Positions 7,285 to 15,218 of a stretch of 16,054 nucleotides of DNA are shown piece by piece. The notes beneath the pieces are model-generated. The model was given only the letters and a program-made list of their open reading frames with translations, searched no databases and was not told the DNA's origin. Position 1 is the first letter of the stretch. Each line of letters starts with the position of its first letter. The position numbers and the translations under genes were made by a program. Source of the stretch: Cyanobacteriota bacterium (GTDB lineage: Bacteria > Cyanobacteriota > Cyanobacteriia > PCC-6307 > Cyanobiaceae); contig JAPLIF010000155.1 of NCBI GenBank assembly GCA_026389255.1, forward strand, positions 1 to 16,054, read 5' to 3'.

Positions 7285-8604
7285 TCAGCCGGCTCGCCGG
7301 GCCAGGGCCGCATCCACCGCCTGTTGTTGATCGCGCCGGGTGATCCAGTGGTGGTAAGTGCGGGTATGGATCGCCACGGAGTGGCCCATCATGCGGGCCG
7401 CCACCGTGTCCGGCAGGCCGATGTGGATGGTGCGTACGGCCCAGGCATGGCGCAGGTCGTAGGGGGTGATCGGCAGGCCGTAGCGCTGGAATTGTTCGGC
7501 CACCCGGCGGCCCACCTCTCGCAGGGTGGTTCGGCGCAGGTCCAGATTCACCGAGGGCAGGGCGTTGTGGTCCCGTCCGAGCCGCTCCAGCTCGAAATGG
7601 TCGATCCATTCGGGCTGGAACGGCCAGACCTGGTGTTCGCCGGTCTTGCTGGTGGGCAGCACCCGCAGCACCCGATCGGCGCCGGGGGCCAGGGCGCTGC
7701 CATCGCAAAAAAAGACCTCGTGGTTGCGCAATCCATAGGTGGCCATCAGGCCATAGGCCAGGCGCCAGCGGGGATTGGGGATTTGTCCCACCAGCTCCAG
7801 GATCTGGCCGTCCGTGGGCAGGGGGCGAAAACGCGTCAGGTGCAACCCATAGCCCGCCGCCCGGTCTCGCCAGTCCTCGGGCAGATCCAGCTGCAGGTGG
7901 CGGGCCAGGGCGGCCAGGGCCACGCCGCACTGCTGGCGGCTGCGGCTGGAGAGCTCATAGCTCTCCAGCACCTCCACCAGCAAGTCGGCATCCAGGGGCC
8001 CCGGGCGCTGGGCGGCCCCGTGGGCGGCCAGGCGCCGCAGGTAGGGCCGGTAGGCGGCGGTCCAGGTGCTGCGGCTGCCCGCCGGCCGGCGCCGGCGCTT
8101 GGGATCGTGGTGGAACGCGACCTCAAACGCTTGGAGTTGTTCGGCCAGGGGGCGAAAGGTCAGGCCCCCGGCATCGGCGGCTCCGTCCGCAGGGGCCCCC
8201 TCGCTGCCGCCATCACGCTGCCAGTCGTGCCATTGAAACTGCCCTGAGGCCAGCTCCTGACGCAGCGTTGCCAGCCGCTCCAGGGCCAGCGCCAGGCCGG
8301 CCGGGTTGGCGCCCAACCCCAGGCTGAGCCGTTGGACCTTGGCCTTCCCCTGCCCAAGGCGGTCGGGCAAGGGGCCCCGCAGTCCCAGCCGGCCACCGCG
8401 GATTTCCAGGCGTAGGGCAGAACCTTCGGCCGCCAGCTGCCCGTTGTGGTGGCGCACCGCCGTCGCCAGGGAAGGTTCTAGGGGGGGAGCCAGGGGTGCA
8501 TCGGGTGCTTGGTTGGACCGTATCGGCTCCCCTGGGCCCTGGCCAGGGGGCCGGCAGGAATCGGCAGGACGAGGGAGCCTGGCGTTACGCTCAACCTCTT
8601 GCAT
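7285..8604 (-). CDS. Tyrosine recombinase / site-specific integrase
   Basis: This product carries the catalytic set of tyrosine recombinases. From the ATG at 8604 (439 residues) these are R293 (ATYGLRNHE), K320 (PTSKTGEH), the YDLRH box with R385 and H386, H408 (RMMGHS) and the nucleophile Y417 (TRTYHHW). The first histidine of the usual HxxR box is Y382, a variant I recall from other phage-type integrases. An N-terminal SAM-like core-binding region covers about 160-240. The start is unsure: the ATG at 8604 lies 13 bp from the hemH ATG at 8618, while a GTG at 8457 would give 390 residues and leave a divergent promoter region; neither has a clear ribosome binding site. No tRNA, att repeats, excisionase or phage genes lie nearby, so it appears to be a resident chromosomal gene. 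The integrase-hemH neighbourhood is one I associate with picocyanobacteria. Confidence 0.85.
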   Translation of the reverse strand: MQEVERNARLPRPADSCRPPGQGPGEPIRSNQAPDAPLAPPLEPSLATAVRHHNGQLAAEGSALRLEIRGGRLGLRGPLPDRLGQGKAKVQRLSLGLGANPAGLALALERLATLRQELASGQFQWHDWQRDGGSEGAPADGAADAGGLTFRPLAEQLQAFEVAFHHDPKRRRRPAGSRSTWTAAYRPYLRRLAAHGAAQRPGPLDADLLVEVLESYELSSRSRQQCGVALAALARHLQLDLPEDWRDRAAGYGLHLTRFRPLPTDGQILELVGQIPNPRWRLAYGLMATYGLRNHEVFFCDGSALAPGADRVLRVLPTSKTGEHQVWPFQPEWIDHFELERLGRDHNALPSVNLDLRRTTLREVGRRVAEQFQRYGLPITPYDLRHAWAVRTIHIGLPDTVAARMMGHSVAIHTRTYHHWITRRDQQQAVDAALARRAG

Positions 8605-8608
8605 GGAG
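8605..8608 (+). promoter_or_regulatory. Ribosome binding site deciding the hemH start
   Basis: GGAG at 8605-8608 lies nine bases before the ATG at 8618, within a purine run GGAGAAGGAGGG. The other in-frame ATG (8603) has no such sequence upstream, so 8618 ([13 protein letters not shown]) is preferred. Confidence 0.55.
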
Positions 8609-8617
8609 AAGGAGGGC

Positions 8618-10060
8618 ATGGCCAGGGTTGGCGTGCTGTTGCTGAACCTGGGCGGTCCTGAACGGATCGAAGACGTGGGTCCGTTCCTGTACAACCTTTT
8701 TGCGGATCCCGAAATCATCCGCCTGCCCACACCGTTGCTGCAAAAGCCCCTGGCCTGGCTGATCAGCACCTTGCGCAGCGGCAAATCCAAGGCGGCCTAT
8801 CGCTCAATCGGGGGCGGATCGCCCCTGCGCCGCATCACCGAACACCAGGCCCGGGCCCTGCAGAGCAGCCTTCGGGAGCGGGGCGTGGAGGCCACCACCT
8901 ATGTGGCAATGCGCTATTGGCATCCGTTCACCGAATCCGCCGTGGCCGATATCAAGGCCGATGGCATCGAGGAAGTGGTGGTGTTGCCCCTCTACCCCCA
9001 GTTCTCGATCAGCACCAGCGGCTCCAGTTTTCGTGAGCTGAAGCGGTTGCGCCAGGCCGATCCGGCCTTCGACCGGCTGCCCCTGCGCTGCATCCGCAGT
9101 TGGTACGACCATCCCGGCTACATCGCGGCGATGGCGGGTCTGATCAGCGGCCAGATCCGGGCCGCTTCAGATCCGGCTCGGGCCCACATCTTTTTCAGTG
9201 CCCATGGGGTGCCCAAGAGCTATGTGGAGGAAGCCGGCGATCCTTATCAAAGCGAAATCGAGGCCTGCGTCGCCCTGATCCTGCAGCGCCTGCAGCGGGA
9301 CTTGGGCTATGCCAATCCCTACACATTGGCGTACCAGAGCCGGGTCGGCCCGGTGGAATGGCTCAAGCCTTACACCGAAGATGCCTTGCGCCAGCTGGGT
9401 AGCGACGGGGTGCAGGACCTGGTGGTCGTGCCGATCAGTTTCGTGAGCGAACACATCGAAACCCTCGAAGAGATTGATCTGGAATACCGGGAAATCGCCG
9501 AGGAGTCGGGCATTCACCATTTCCTGCGGGTCCCAGCCCTCGATACCGATCCCACCTTCATCAAGGGCCTTGCCGACCTAGTGGTGGAGGCCCTGGAGGG
9601 CCCCGAAATCAACCTGGACCAGGCCGCCCAGATCCCCACCAAAATCAAGTTGTATCCCCAGGACAAGTGGGCCTGGGGGTGGAGCAACAGTTCGGAGGTC
9701 TGGAACGGTCGTCTGGCCATGGTGGGTTTTTCCGGATGGCGGGGTGCGACCCCACTACGGCCTCGACATCGCGGCCCCGCTCGGTTCCCCGGTGCGCAAC
9801 TGGTGGAGCGGTGTGCTGGTGGAGGTGCTCGCGAACGGGGGTTGCGGCAATGGGCTGGTGATTCGCTCCGGGGACTACGAGCACACCTACTGTCACCTCG
9901 CTGGCAGCGCCGGCGGCTCCTCGTACCAAAGCGGTGCGGTGCAGCTCCAGGTGGGTCAGCGGCTGCGCACGGGCCAGACGATCGCCCATGTGGGCATGAC
10001 CGGCAGCACCACCGGACCCCATCTGCACTGGGGGCTCCGCTATCGGGGCGCCTGGCTTGA
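8618..10060 (+). CDS. hemH: Ferrochelatase, truncated in its C-terminal CAB helix and run on out of frame
   Basis: Ferrochelatase inserts Fe2+ into protoporphyrin IX to make protohaem. The core (1-330) is intact: LLNLGGPE (8-15), [10 protein letters not shown] with catalytic H196, and [11 protein letters not shown] with E281. A linker leads to the chlorophyll a/b-binding-like tail typical of cyanobacteria, with E360-V-W-N-G-R-L-A-M368. The conserved tail should continue for about 18 more residues as a hydrophobic helix, giving about 391 in total. Here homology stops at G373 (base 9736), and the frame runs on as arginine/proline-rich sequence to 10060, opposite in character to a membrane helix. 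From about 9735 the +1 frame encodes an M23 peptidase domain, so the last 107 residues are read-through of a fused fragment. The catalytic domain should work; the CAB helix is lost. A deletion or an assembly join both fit. Confidence 0.92.
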   Translation: MARVGVLLLNLGGPERIEDVGPFLYNLFADPEIIRLPTPLLQKPLAWLISTLRSGKSKAAYRSIGGGSPLRRITEHQARALQSSLRERGVEATTYVAMRYWHPFTESAVADIKADGIEEVVVLPLYPQFSISTSGSSFRELKRLRQADPAFDRLPLRCIRSWYDHPGYIAAMAGLISGQIRAASDPARAHIFFSAHGVPKSYVEEAGDPYQSEIEACVALILQRLQRDLGYANPYTLAYQSRVGPVEWLKPYTEDALRQLGSDGVQDLVVVPISFVSEHIETLEEIDLEYREIAEESGIHHFLRVPALDTDPTFIKGLADLVVEALEGPEINLDQAAQIPTKIKLYPQDKWAWGWSNSSEVWNGRLAMVGFSGWRGATPLRPRHRGPARFPGAQLVERCAGGGARERGLRQWAGDSLRGLRAHLLSPRWQRRRLLVPKRCGAAPGGSAAAHGPDDRPCGHDRQHHRTPSALGAPLSGRLA

Positions 10061-10151
10061 CCCCGCCCGGGTGTTAAGGGCCATGGCCGCCAGTCGTCGG
10101 GTCCAGGCCCCACGCATGGGTTCGCCACCTAAGGTTGGATCGTTTCAATAA
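9737..10151 (+). pseudogene. 5'-truncated M23 (LytM-type) metallopeptidase fragment
   Basis: In the frame containing GTG 9744 the sequence encodes the catalytic part of an M23 endopeptidase, which cleaves peptidoglycan cross-links. [16 protein letters not shown] supplies the HxxxD zinc ligands (H4, D8 counted from the GTG), and [17 protein letters not shown] supplies the HxH motif (H93, H95). The signal peptide, linker and any LysM or coiled-coil region expected before it are absent; upstream is hemH in another frame. No ribosome binding site is evident at the GTG, so this is most likely the tail of a gene whose 5' part was lost in the hemH junction. It ends 36 bp before ilvB. If expressed it would stay in the cytoplasm and probably be inactive biologically. 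Confidence 0.8.
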
Positions 10152-10187
10152 GACGCCGCATCTTCGGTACTACCGCCCTTCCCCGCC

Positions 10188-12095
10188 GTGACGCTTACCC
10201 CTGTCCCCCCCACGGTTACTGCCCCTACCGCCACCGATTCCCGCCTGCCCCATTCGTTGCAGCACGAACCGGAACCGGTGCTGGGCGGAGTGGCCCAGCG
10301 GGTGAATGGGGGTTATGCCTTGATGCATGCCCTGCATCTGCATGGCGTCAAGGATCTGTTCGGCTATCCCGGCGGCGCCATCCTGCCGATCTACGACGAG
10401 CTGCATAAGGCGGAAGCCCGGGGCTGGTTGAAGCACGTGTTGGTGCGCCATGAACAGGGCGGGGCCCATGCCGCCGATGCCTATGCCCGCGCGACTGGCC
10501 AGGTGGGGGTTTGCTTTGGCACCTCGGGGCCTGGAGCCACCAACCTGGTGACGGGCATTGCCACGGCCCAGATGGATTCGGTGCCCATGGTGGTGATCAC
10601 GGGCCAGGTGCCCCGGGCCTCAATCGGCACCGATGCGTTCCAGGAAACCGACATCTTCGGCATCACCATGCCGATCGTGAAGCACTCCTGGGTGGTGCGC
10701 GATCCGGCCCAGATCGGCCGCATCGTGGCCCAGGCCTTCCTGATTGCCGCCAGTGGGCGGCCGGGGCCCGTGTTGATCGACATTCCCAAGGATGTCGGTG
10801 TCGAAGAATTTGACTACGTGCCGGTGCTCCCAGGCAGTGTCATCCCCCATGGCTTTGATTTGCCCCAGCCCGTGGAGCCAGGGGCCATCAGCGCCGCCCT
10901 TGAGCTGATCCGCCAGTCCCGTCGCCCCCTGCTTTATGTCGGTGGCGGGGCCATCAGCAGCGGCGCCCATGGGGCGGTGCATGAGCTGGCCGAACGCTTC
11001 CAATTGCCGGTGACCACCACGTTGATGGGCAAGGGGGCCTTCGACGAACGCAACCCCCTTTCGGTGGGCATGCTGGGCATGCATGGCACGGCCTATGCCA
11101 ATTTTGCCGTCACCGAATGCGACCTGTTGATCGCCTGCGGTGCCCGTTTCGATGACCGGGTCACCGGCCGCCTCGATAGCTTTGCCCCCCGGGCCCAAGT
11201 CATTCACATCGACATTGATGCGGCCGAGGTTGGCAAGAACCGCACCCCCCAGGTGCCCGTGGTGGCCGATGTCAAGGAGGCCCTCGAAGCCATGGTGGCC
11301 GCCTCCGTTGGCGAGATCTCCGGTGGCCGCACCCAGGCCTGGCTGGAGCGAATTGCCAGTTGGAAGCACCACTATCCCTTGACGGTGCCTGTGCCCGAAG
11401 GGGAAATTGCGCCCCAGGAGGTGCTCCTGGCCCTGCGTGATCTGGCCCCAGACGCCTACATCACCACCGATGTGGGTCAGCATCAGATGTGGGCCGCCCA
11501 GTACCTGGCCACCGGCCCCCGCCGTTGGATCAGCAGCGCCGGCTTGGGGACCATGGGTTTCGGCATGCCGGCCGCCATGGGGGTCCAGGTGGCCTATCCC
11601 GAGGCCCAGGTGGTCTGCGTGGCGGGGGATGCCAGCATCTTGATGAATATCCAGGAGCTGGGAACCCTCAGCCAATACCAGCTGCCCGTCAAGGTGGTCG
11701 TGATTAACAACGGTTGGCAGGACATGGTCCGGCAATGGCAGGAAAGCTTCTACGAAGAGCGCTATTCCGCCTCCGCCATGCATCAGGGCATGCCCAACTT
11801 TGAGGCCTTGGCCGAGGCCTTTGGGGTCCGGGGTGTGCTGATCACCGAGCGCGCGACGATGCGGCAGCAATTGGCCGAGGCCTTGGCCCATCCCGGTCCC
11901 GCCTTCATTGATGTCAAGGTGCGTCGCAACGAAAATTGCTATCCAATGGTTCCCCCGGGTGCCAGTAACGCCCAGATGGTGGGCTTACCCAGCCATCCCG
12001 AGCTGGCCATCGACACCCAACGCCATTGCGACCACTGCGGCACCACCACCGCTAGTGCCCACCTGTTCTGCCCCACCTGCGGAGCCAAGCTCTGA
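10188..12095 (+). CDS. ilvB: Acetolactate synthase large subunit with C-terminal zinc ribbon
   Basis: This ThDP enzyme condenses pyruvate with pyruvate or 2-ketobutyrate, the first common step to valine, leucine and isoleucine. The 635-residue product has the N-terminal pyrimidine-binding domain with [17 protein letters not shown] and catalytic E89 ([15 protein letters not shown]), a central FAD/Rossmann-like domain, and the C-terminal ThDP domain with GMPAAMG, G480-D481-A-S and VVINNGW. Two small departures are visible: GDA in place of the common GDG, and D512 where NN-xx-GM usually has glycine ([12 protein letters not shown]). The start is a GTG (VTLTPVPP) with no clear ribosome binding site; a downstream start would remove a non-conserved tail. 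The last 22 residues form C614-x2-C617-x10-C628-x2-C631, a zinc-ribbon-like extension absent from typical AHAS. A regulatory subunit (ilvH/ilvN) is not in the window. Confidence 0.95.
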   Translation: MTLTPVPPTVTAPTATDSRLPHSLQHEPEPVLGGVAQRVNGGYALMHALHLHGVKDLFGYPGGAILPIYDELHKAEARGWLKHVLVRHEQGGAHAADAYARATGQVGVCFGTSGPGATNLVTGIATAQMDSVPMVVITGQVPRASIGTDAFQETDIFGITMPIVKHSWVVRDPAQIGRIVAQAFLIAASGRPGPVLIDIPKDVGVEEFDYVPVLPGSVIPHGFDLPQPVEPGAISAALELIRQSRRPLLYVGGGAISSGAHGAVHELAERFQLPVTTTLMGKGAFDERNPLSVGMLGMHGTAYANFAVTECDLLIACGARFDDRVTGRLDSFAPRAQVIHIDIDAAEVGKNRTPQVPVVADVKEALEAMVAASVGEISGGRTQAWLERIASWKHHYPLTVPVPEGEIAPQEVLLALRDLAPDAYITTDVGQHQMWAAQYLATGPRRWISSAGLGTMGFGMPAAMGVQVAYPEAQVVCVAGDASILMNIQELGTLSQYQLPVKVVVINNGWQDMVRQWQESFYEERYSASAMHQGMPNFEALAEAFGVRGVLITERATMRQQLAEALAHPGPAFIDVKVRRNENCYPMVPPGASNAQMVGLPSHPELAIDTQRHCDHCGTTTASAHLFCPTCGAKL

Positions 12096-12121
12096 GAATT
12101 ATCCTGGCCCTGCCCCGGGCC

Positions 12122-12487
12122 TTGAGGGGCCCGCTTTCCATGGTCTTGGCCCTGGCGCTGGCCTGGACCCTGGCGGTGGCCCCGGTGGCGGCGGCGGAGG
12201 TGTTGCAGGTGCGCGGGCCGGCCCTATTGCAATTGGGCGACGGCAATCGCAGCTACACGGTCGAACTGGCCTGCCTGCAGGTGCCGCCGGCTTCCCAGCA
12301 ACAGGCCATGGCTTGGTTGCGACAGCAATTGCCGCGCCATAGCCGCGTCAATCTGCGGCCCCTGGGCCAGCGCGAGGGGGTGCTGTTGGCCCGGATCAGC
12401 CGCCTCGCTGGCGGCGCCCCCCAGGATCTGGGCGACGCCATGATTGACGCCGGGCTGGCCCAACCCCAACCCTGCTCTCCGACCTGA
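12122..12487 (+). CDS. Small exported SNase-like OB-fold protein, catalytic residues not evident
   Basis: This 121-residue product begins with a hydrophobic signal peptide (about 1-25, ending VAPVAAA before EVLQV). The rest resembles the N-terminal OB-fold part of staphylococcal-nuclease-like proteins: strand VLQVRGPALLQLG, then YTVELACLQVPPA where nucleases have VRL.GID.PE, then a helix and VNLRPLGQREGVLLARI. The acidic and arginine residues of the nuclease site (D in DGDT, the later R and E) are missing, so enzymatic activity is doubtful. The start is a TTG at 12122, giving an arginine at position 2 of the signal peptide; an ATG at 12140 is the alternative. It lies 26 bp after ilvB and may be co-transcribed. 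The family assignment is tentative. Confidence 0.7.
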   Translation: MRGPLSMVLALALAWTLAVAPVAAAEVLQVRGPALLQLGDGNRSYTVELACLQVPPASQQQAMAWLRQQLPRHSRVNLRPLGQREGVLLARISRLAGGAPQDLGDAMIDAGLAQPQPCSPT

Positions 12488-12495
12488 AAGGCGCC

Positions 12496-12702
12496 ATGGG
12501 ACTGAACCGAACCGCCAAGGGCATCGTGCTGCTGCCCACCCGGGCGCTGGGGGGCGCCTTTCTGGCGGCGGCGGCCTGGCTGGATGGCCCGGCGGCCCAA
12601 AACCGCCCCCTGGCCCTCGGGCTGGGCGCAGTGCTGATGGGGGCGGGCCTGTTGGCCCAACTGCTGCCAGAGCCCCCCCAGGCCCCGCCGCCGTCTGAGT
12701 GA
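12496..12702 (+). CDS. Small two-helix membrane protein, unknown function
   Basis: This 68-residue product has two hydrophobic segments, about residues 9-28 (IVLLPTRALGGAFLAAAAW) and 38-56 (LALGLGAVLMGAGLLAQL), separated by a short polar turn, and a proline-rich tail. I do not recognise a family. It starts eight bases after the preceding stop on the same strand, which suggests co-expression with the SNase-like protein and perhaps ilvB. High-GC third codon positions and tight packing support it being real. Confidence 0.6.
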   Translation: MGLNRTAKGIVLLPTRALGGAFLAAAAWLDGPAAQNRPLALGLGAVLMGAGLLAQLLPEPPQAPPPSE

Positions 12703-12727
12703 TTGGGGTTGCCTTCGAGCGGCTCCC

Positions 12728-12733
12728 TAAAAT
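12728..12733 (+). promoter_or_regulatory. Candidate -10 element for the Uma2-family gene
   Basis: TAAAAT (5/6 to TATAAT) stands out in GC-rich surroundings, 27 bases upstream of the ATG at 12760. No convincing -35 box is seen at 16-18 bp; TTGCCT at 12709 is too close (13 bp). Confidence 0.3.
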
Positions 12734-12759
12734 GACTTTGTCAAAACTGCCCTGCGGCC

Positions 12760-13395
12760 ATGACCGTTGCTGCCAGCACAGTTCATGCCCCCTCCGGGTT
12801 CAATGCGCCAGCAACGTTGCGATTGCCGCTCGATCTGCGCCTGACGCCGGAGCAGTTTGGCCTGGTCTGCGCCGAAAATCCTGATGCGGTGCTCGAACTC
12901 GCTGCCGATGGCCAGCTGATCACGATGACGCCCACCGGCAGCGAAACAGGCGCGCGCAATTCCCGTTTGGTGATGCGCTTGCTGCTTTGGGCGGATCACC
13001 AGGGCGGCTGGAAGGTGTTTGACAGTTCATCCGGCTTTCGGCTTCCGGATGGCTCCGTGCTGAGCCCGGACGCTGCGGTGGTGCGGCTGGACCGCTGGCT
13101 GGGGCTCACCGCCGACCAGCGCCGGGGCTTCGCGCCCCTGTGTCCGGACCTGGTGGTGGAACTGGCGAGCCCCAGCGATGAAGGGGCGCGGGGCATCACC
13201 TCCCTGCGCCGCAAGATGGCCTGGTACCAGGCCAATGGGGCCCGCTTGGGGTGGTTGCTGCTGCCGGGCGAACGGGCCGTTGAGGTCTGGCCCGCCAGCG
13301 GAGCACCCCGGCGGATTGAGCAGGCCGAACTGCTGGAAGGTGGCGCCGATTTCCCTGGGCTGCGGTTGGAGCTGGGGGAGATTTGGGCGGGGTGA
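12760..13395 (+). CDS. Uma2 family (DUF820) endonuclease-like protein
   Basis: This 211-residue protein belongs to the Uma2/DUF820 family, abundant in cyanobacteria, with a PD-(D/E)xK restriction-endonuclease-like fold. The candidate active-site residues are visible: D104 (LSPDAAVV), D130 and E134 (CPDLVVELASPSD) and K152 (RRKMAWYQANG). The N-terminal LTPEQFGLVCAENPDAVLEL followed by G-x-L-I-x-M-x-P-T-G is the usual family opening. The ATG at 12760 (MTVAAS) is preceded by an AT-rich patch that may be a promoter. No partner gene is adjacent: the neighbours are a small membrane protein and a convergent RNA-ligase-like gene. The biological role of the family is not settled. Confidence 0.88.
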   Translation: MTVAASTVHAPSGFNAPATLRLPLDLRLTPEQFGLVCAENPDAVLELAADGQLITMTPTGSETGARNSRLVMRLLLWADHQGGWKVFDSSSGFRLPDGSVLSPDAAVVRLDRWLGLTADQRRGFAPLCPDLVVELASPSDEGARGITSLRRKMAWYQANGARLGWLLLPGERAVEVWPASGAPRRIEQAELLEGGADFPGLRLELGEIWAG

Positions 13396-13408
13396 ATGGC
13401 TCTGTTGA

Positions 13409-13426
13409 GGACATGCAGAGATGTCC
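13409..13426. terminator. Short hairpin after the Uma2-family gene
   Basis: GGACAT (13409-13414) pairs with ATGTCC (13421-13426) around a 6-nt loop, 14 bp after the stop codon. There is no T-tract. The site lies between convergent genes, so it may help end transcription from either side, but the stem is short. Confidence 0.3.
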
Positions 13427-13429
13427 GAA

Positions 13430-13552
13430 TCAACCTAACCGTTGAACCCACGAATGATGATTCAACCAGCCGGGCCTGGGGGCTTCTTTAAGGACTTCGA
13501 CAAGCTTGTCGATGTTCTTTGTTTTGGCATCCCTAGGCATATTGGCGTTCAC
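13430..13552 (-). CDS. Possible very small protein downstream of the RNA-ligase-like gene
   Basis: A GTG at 13552 gives 40 residues (VNANMPRDAKTKNIDKLVEV, then LKEAPRPGWLNHHSWVQRLG); an ATG at 13540 gives 36. The composition is protein-like: a charged amphipathic helix NIDKLVEVLKEA followed by an aromatic tail. It begins four bases after the stop of the upstream 2'-5' RNA-ligase-like gene, with AGGA four bases before the GTG. I recognise no family. The start of its helix coincides with a 16-bp palindrome (13497-13512). It could equally be a remnant of a longer gene or chance coding. Confidence 0.3.
   Translation of the reverse strand: MNANMPRDAKTKNIDKLVEVLKEAPRPGWLNHHSWVQRLG
13497..13512. 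repeat. Perfect 16-bp palindrome
   Basis: TCGACAAGCTTGTCGA equals its own reverse complement. It lies in the intergenic or possible small-gene region between the convergent Uma2 and RNA-ligase-like genes. It could be an operator-like site, but within a small coding sequence it could also be chance. Confidence 0.6.
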
Positions 13553-13556
13553 GGTC

Positions 13557-14207
13557 CTAGGAGGGCAGCGGATCCGCAGTAGTGGAGAGATCGTAGAATT
13601 TGGTTTGGGCGACTCCGTATTCCCCCACTTGGTAGAGGCTGACGCAGACGGGCTGGCAGGGGAAGGCCTCGAAGGGCTCCGCTTTGAGGGCATCAATGCA
13701 GTCGCGGGTCCCTATCCCAACGGTCAGGTGCGGCTGGTAGTTGATGCCGGAGCAGGGTCCGACAAAGTTGTTCACGTAGTCGACGGTTGGCTGGTTGATC
13801 GCCCCACCGTCGGCCCGGGGCGCAAAGGCCTCGCCTGTTCCCTGCTCTACAGCAAAAGGGGCGACGGCGTCGATGATCCTTTGTTGTAATCGACGCAAAT
13901 TGGGGGTCGGTGCGATGACGATTCCCACCAAACCGAGATTCTTGTAGGCCAGGTCGTCGTAGCCAGTTGCCTGGCTTGCCCATTGCAACGGTTGCTCCGT
14001 ACGCAGCACGGCGGCCACCGCACTGGCGACATCGGCCAGATCCTCCCTTTGCACAAACCTTTGCAGCAGGGTGATATGGGGCATGTGGTTGGCGTCGAGG
14101 GCGAAACCATCCGGATAGTCCCCTCGGAGCCGAGCGTTCGTCGCCAGGGCCCTCGCAACGGTGGCTGGATCCGGATCCAGCAGGACGTTGATCGCCATCA
14201 CGGTCAT
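13557..14207 (-). CDS. 2'-5' RNA ligase-like protein (2H phosphoesterase superfamily)
   Basis: This 216-residue protein has the two HxTx motifs that define the 2H superfamily: H44-I-T-L47 (MPHITLLQRF) and H160-L-T-V163 (YQPHLTVGIG). They are spaced 116 residues apart, as expected for two half-repeats forming one active site. Members ligate or hydrolyse 2'-5' or cyclic phosphodiesters, but which reaction applies here cannot be told. The ATG at 14207 has AGGGAG about eight bases upstream, a good ribosome binding site. Base composition is less GC-rich than the housekeeping genes on the left, and the flanks look accessory. No tRNA-repair or phage gene is adjacent. Confidence 0.85.
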   Translation of the reverse strand: MTVMAINVLLDPDPATVARALATNARLRGDYPDGFALDANHMPHITLLQRFVQREDLADVASAVAAVLRTEQPLQWASQATGYDDLAYKNLGLVGIVIAPTPNLRRLQQRIIDAVAPFAVEQGTGEAFAPRADGGAINQPTVDYVNNFVGPCSGINYQPHLTVGIGTRDCIDALKAEPFEAFPCQPVCVSLYQVGEYGVAQTKFYDLSTTADPLPS

Positions 14208-14383
14208 GGTGTTTCTCCCTGCCTGGGCGTTCGGGGTGATGACGGTTGTTGTCAGCTAATCGGGTCGGTGGGCCTGAGATCACTGAGACCAGCCGGAGAG
14301 GAGTTGCAACAGGCCCAGAGTGTTTAGAGCGGGTACTAGGGAGTCGCAGGATTCCGACCTTAAACTTGGTGAAGCTTGACTGA

Positions 14384-14419
14384 GCCGGATGCCTCAAGTG
14401 GTGACCTGGGACATCCGGC
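14384..14419 (-). terminator. Hairpin downstream of the PEP-CTERM-like gene
   Basis: GCCGGATG (14384-14391) is complementary to CATCCGGC (14412-14419) with a 20-nt loop, beginning 18 bp past the stop codon on the minus strand. No T-tract follows, so this is only a possible terminator. A second GCCGGAT occurs at 14431. Confidence 0.3.
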
Positions 14420-14437
14420 CGCAGGCGGTTGCCGGAT

Positions 14438-15160
14438 TCAGCCGCGGCCGATGCGGCGCCGGAGGCGACGACTCCAGCCGAAGGCTCCGAGGGCTCCTAG
14501 CACCGGCAACGGACCGGGCACGGGCAAGGCCGCGGTGGTGGCGGTGAGGGTGTATTCACTGATCCCAGAAATCTGCTGGGTCCAAATGACGTAGGCACCG
14601 GCGGGAAGAGGGGCCGTCACCGTGGGACTGGGGGGGGTGTTGCTAGTAAGGACCTGGGTGAAGAGATTCGTGGGGCGACCAGGAACCGGTGTGAGGCCGT
14701 CGGACTGGATGCAGTTTGCGTTAGTTAGTTCACTACCAGTAGGCCGCAGGGCTCCGTAGCTCGCAGCGCAGAGGCCCCGCCAGCCTGCATGGTTGTAGGC
14801 GAGTGCACCTACAAGACTCCCTCCTACTTGCACGGCAGTGAACTGGGAGCCGGCTTGCAGCGCTATGAAGGCACGATTATCAATTGAATTGTAAAAATCC
14901 ATGGTGAGCCCCGTGAACGTTCGGCCCGTGGGAACATTGAAAAAGACGTAGTCTTTGCAGTTGCTGCCAACGATGCAAACATTGCCAGCTCCAGCCTGGT
15001 TCACCGTGAAGGTAAAATTACCAGAGGCATCTGCAAAGATTTCGCTGGGAATTAATGGGTTGTCACTGTAATCAATTGCTTGGGCAGCAGTGGTGGCAGC
15101 TACAACGGCGAGGCCAAGGGAGGCCTGGAGCACAATTTTGAGGGGCGAAATTAAGGTCAT
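14438..15160 (-). CDS. Exported protein with PEP-CTERM-like sorting tail
   Basis: This 240-residue protein has an N-terminal signal peptide (1-28: basic LK, hydrophobic VLQASLGLAVVAATTA, cleavage after AQA). Its C-terminal tripartite tail is VPGPLP (214-219), a hydrophobic stretch VLGALGAFGW, and a basic cluster SRRLRRRIG. This matches the variant PEP-CTERM tail of cyanobacterial exported proteins, which an exosortase-like system is thought to process. The mature region is beta-rich with two cysteine pairs possible (C62/C68 within VCIVGSNCKDY; C131 and C150). The phrase AGAYVIWTQQISGISEYTLT near the end fits a beta-sandwich. No function is assignable; cell-surface exposure is inferred. The gene is less GC-rich than its neighbours and stands alone, with a promoter-like pair 59-87 bp upstream and no clear ribosome binding site. 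Confidence 0.8.
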   Translation of the reverse strand: MTLISPLKIVLQASLGLAVVAATTAAQAIDYSDNPLIPSEIFADASGNFTFTVNQAGAGNVCIVGSNCKDYVFFNVPTGRTFTGLTMDFYNSIDNRAFIALQAGSQFTAVQVGGSLVGALAYNHAGWRGLCAASYGALRPTGSELTNANCIQSDGLTPVPGRPTNLFTQVLTSNTPPSPTVTAPLPAGAYVIWTQQISGISEYTLTATTAALPVPGPLPVLGALGAFGWSRRLRRRIGRG

Positions 15161-15218
15161 GGGTCAATTCAAGTGATTGAGTGATTTGTGGAGACCAAGG
15201 CAAATAAGGACCGAATGG

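Noticed and set aside
6670..8247. A 525-codon plus-strand frame over cobO and the integrase
   Set aside because: Antisense to two conserved genes, with G/A/Q/H-rich composition typical of GC-rich shadow frames.
7285..8604. Recently integrated phage or island
   Set aside because: No tRNA, flanking direct repeats, phage structural genes or shift in composition around the integrase; neighbours are housekeeping genes.
10620..11891. A 423-codon minus-strand frame opposite ilvB
   Set aside because: Antisense to a gene with intact ThDP motifs; no recognisable domain.
13506..13889. A 127-codon plus-strand frame with a hydrophobic N-terminus
   Set aside because: Most of it is antisense to the 2H phosphoesterase gene, including the second HLTV motif; the hydrophobic start is too short to stand as separate evidence.
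14210..14380. A tRNA or riboswitch in the gap between the RNA-ligase-like and PEP-CTERM-like genes
   Set aside because: No T-loop GTTCRA consensus or cloverleaf pairing, and no recognisable riboswitch core was found by eye.
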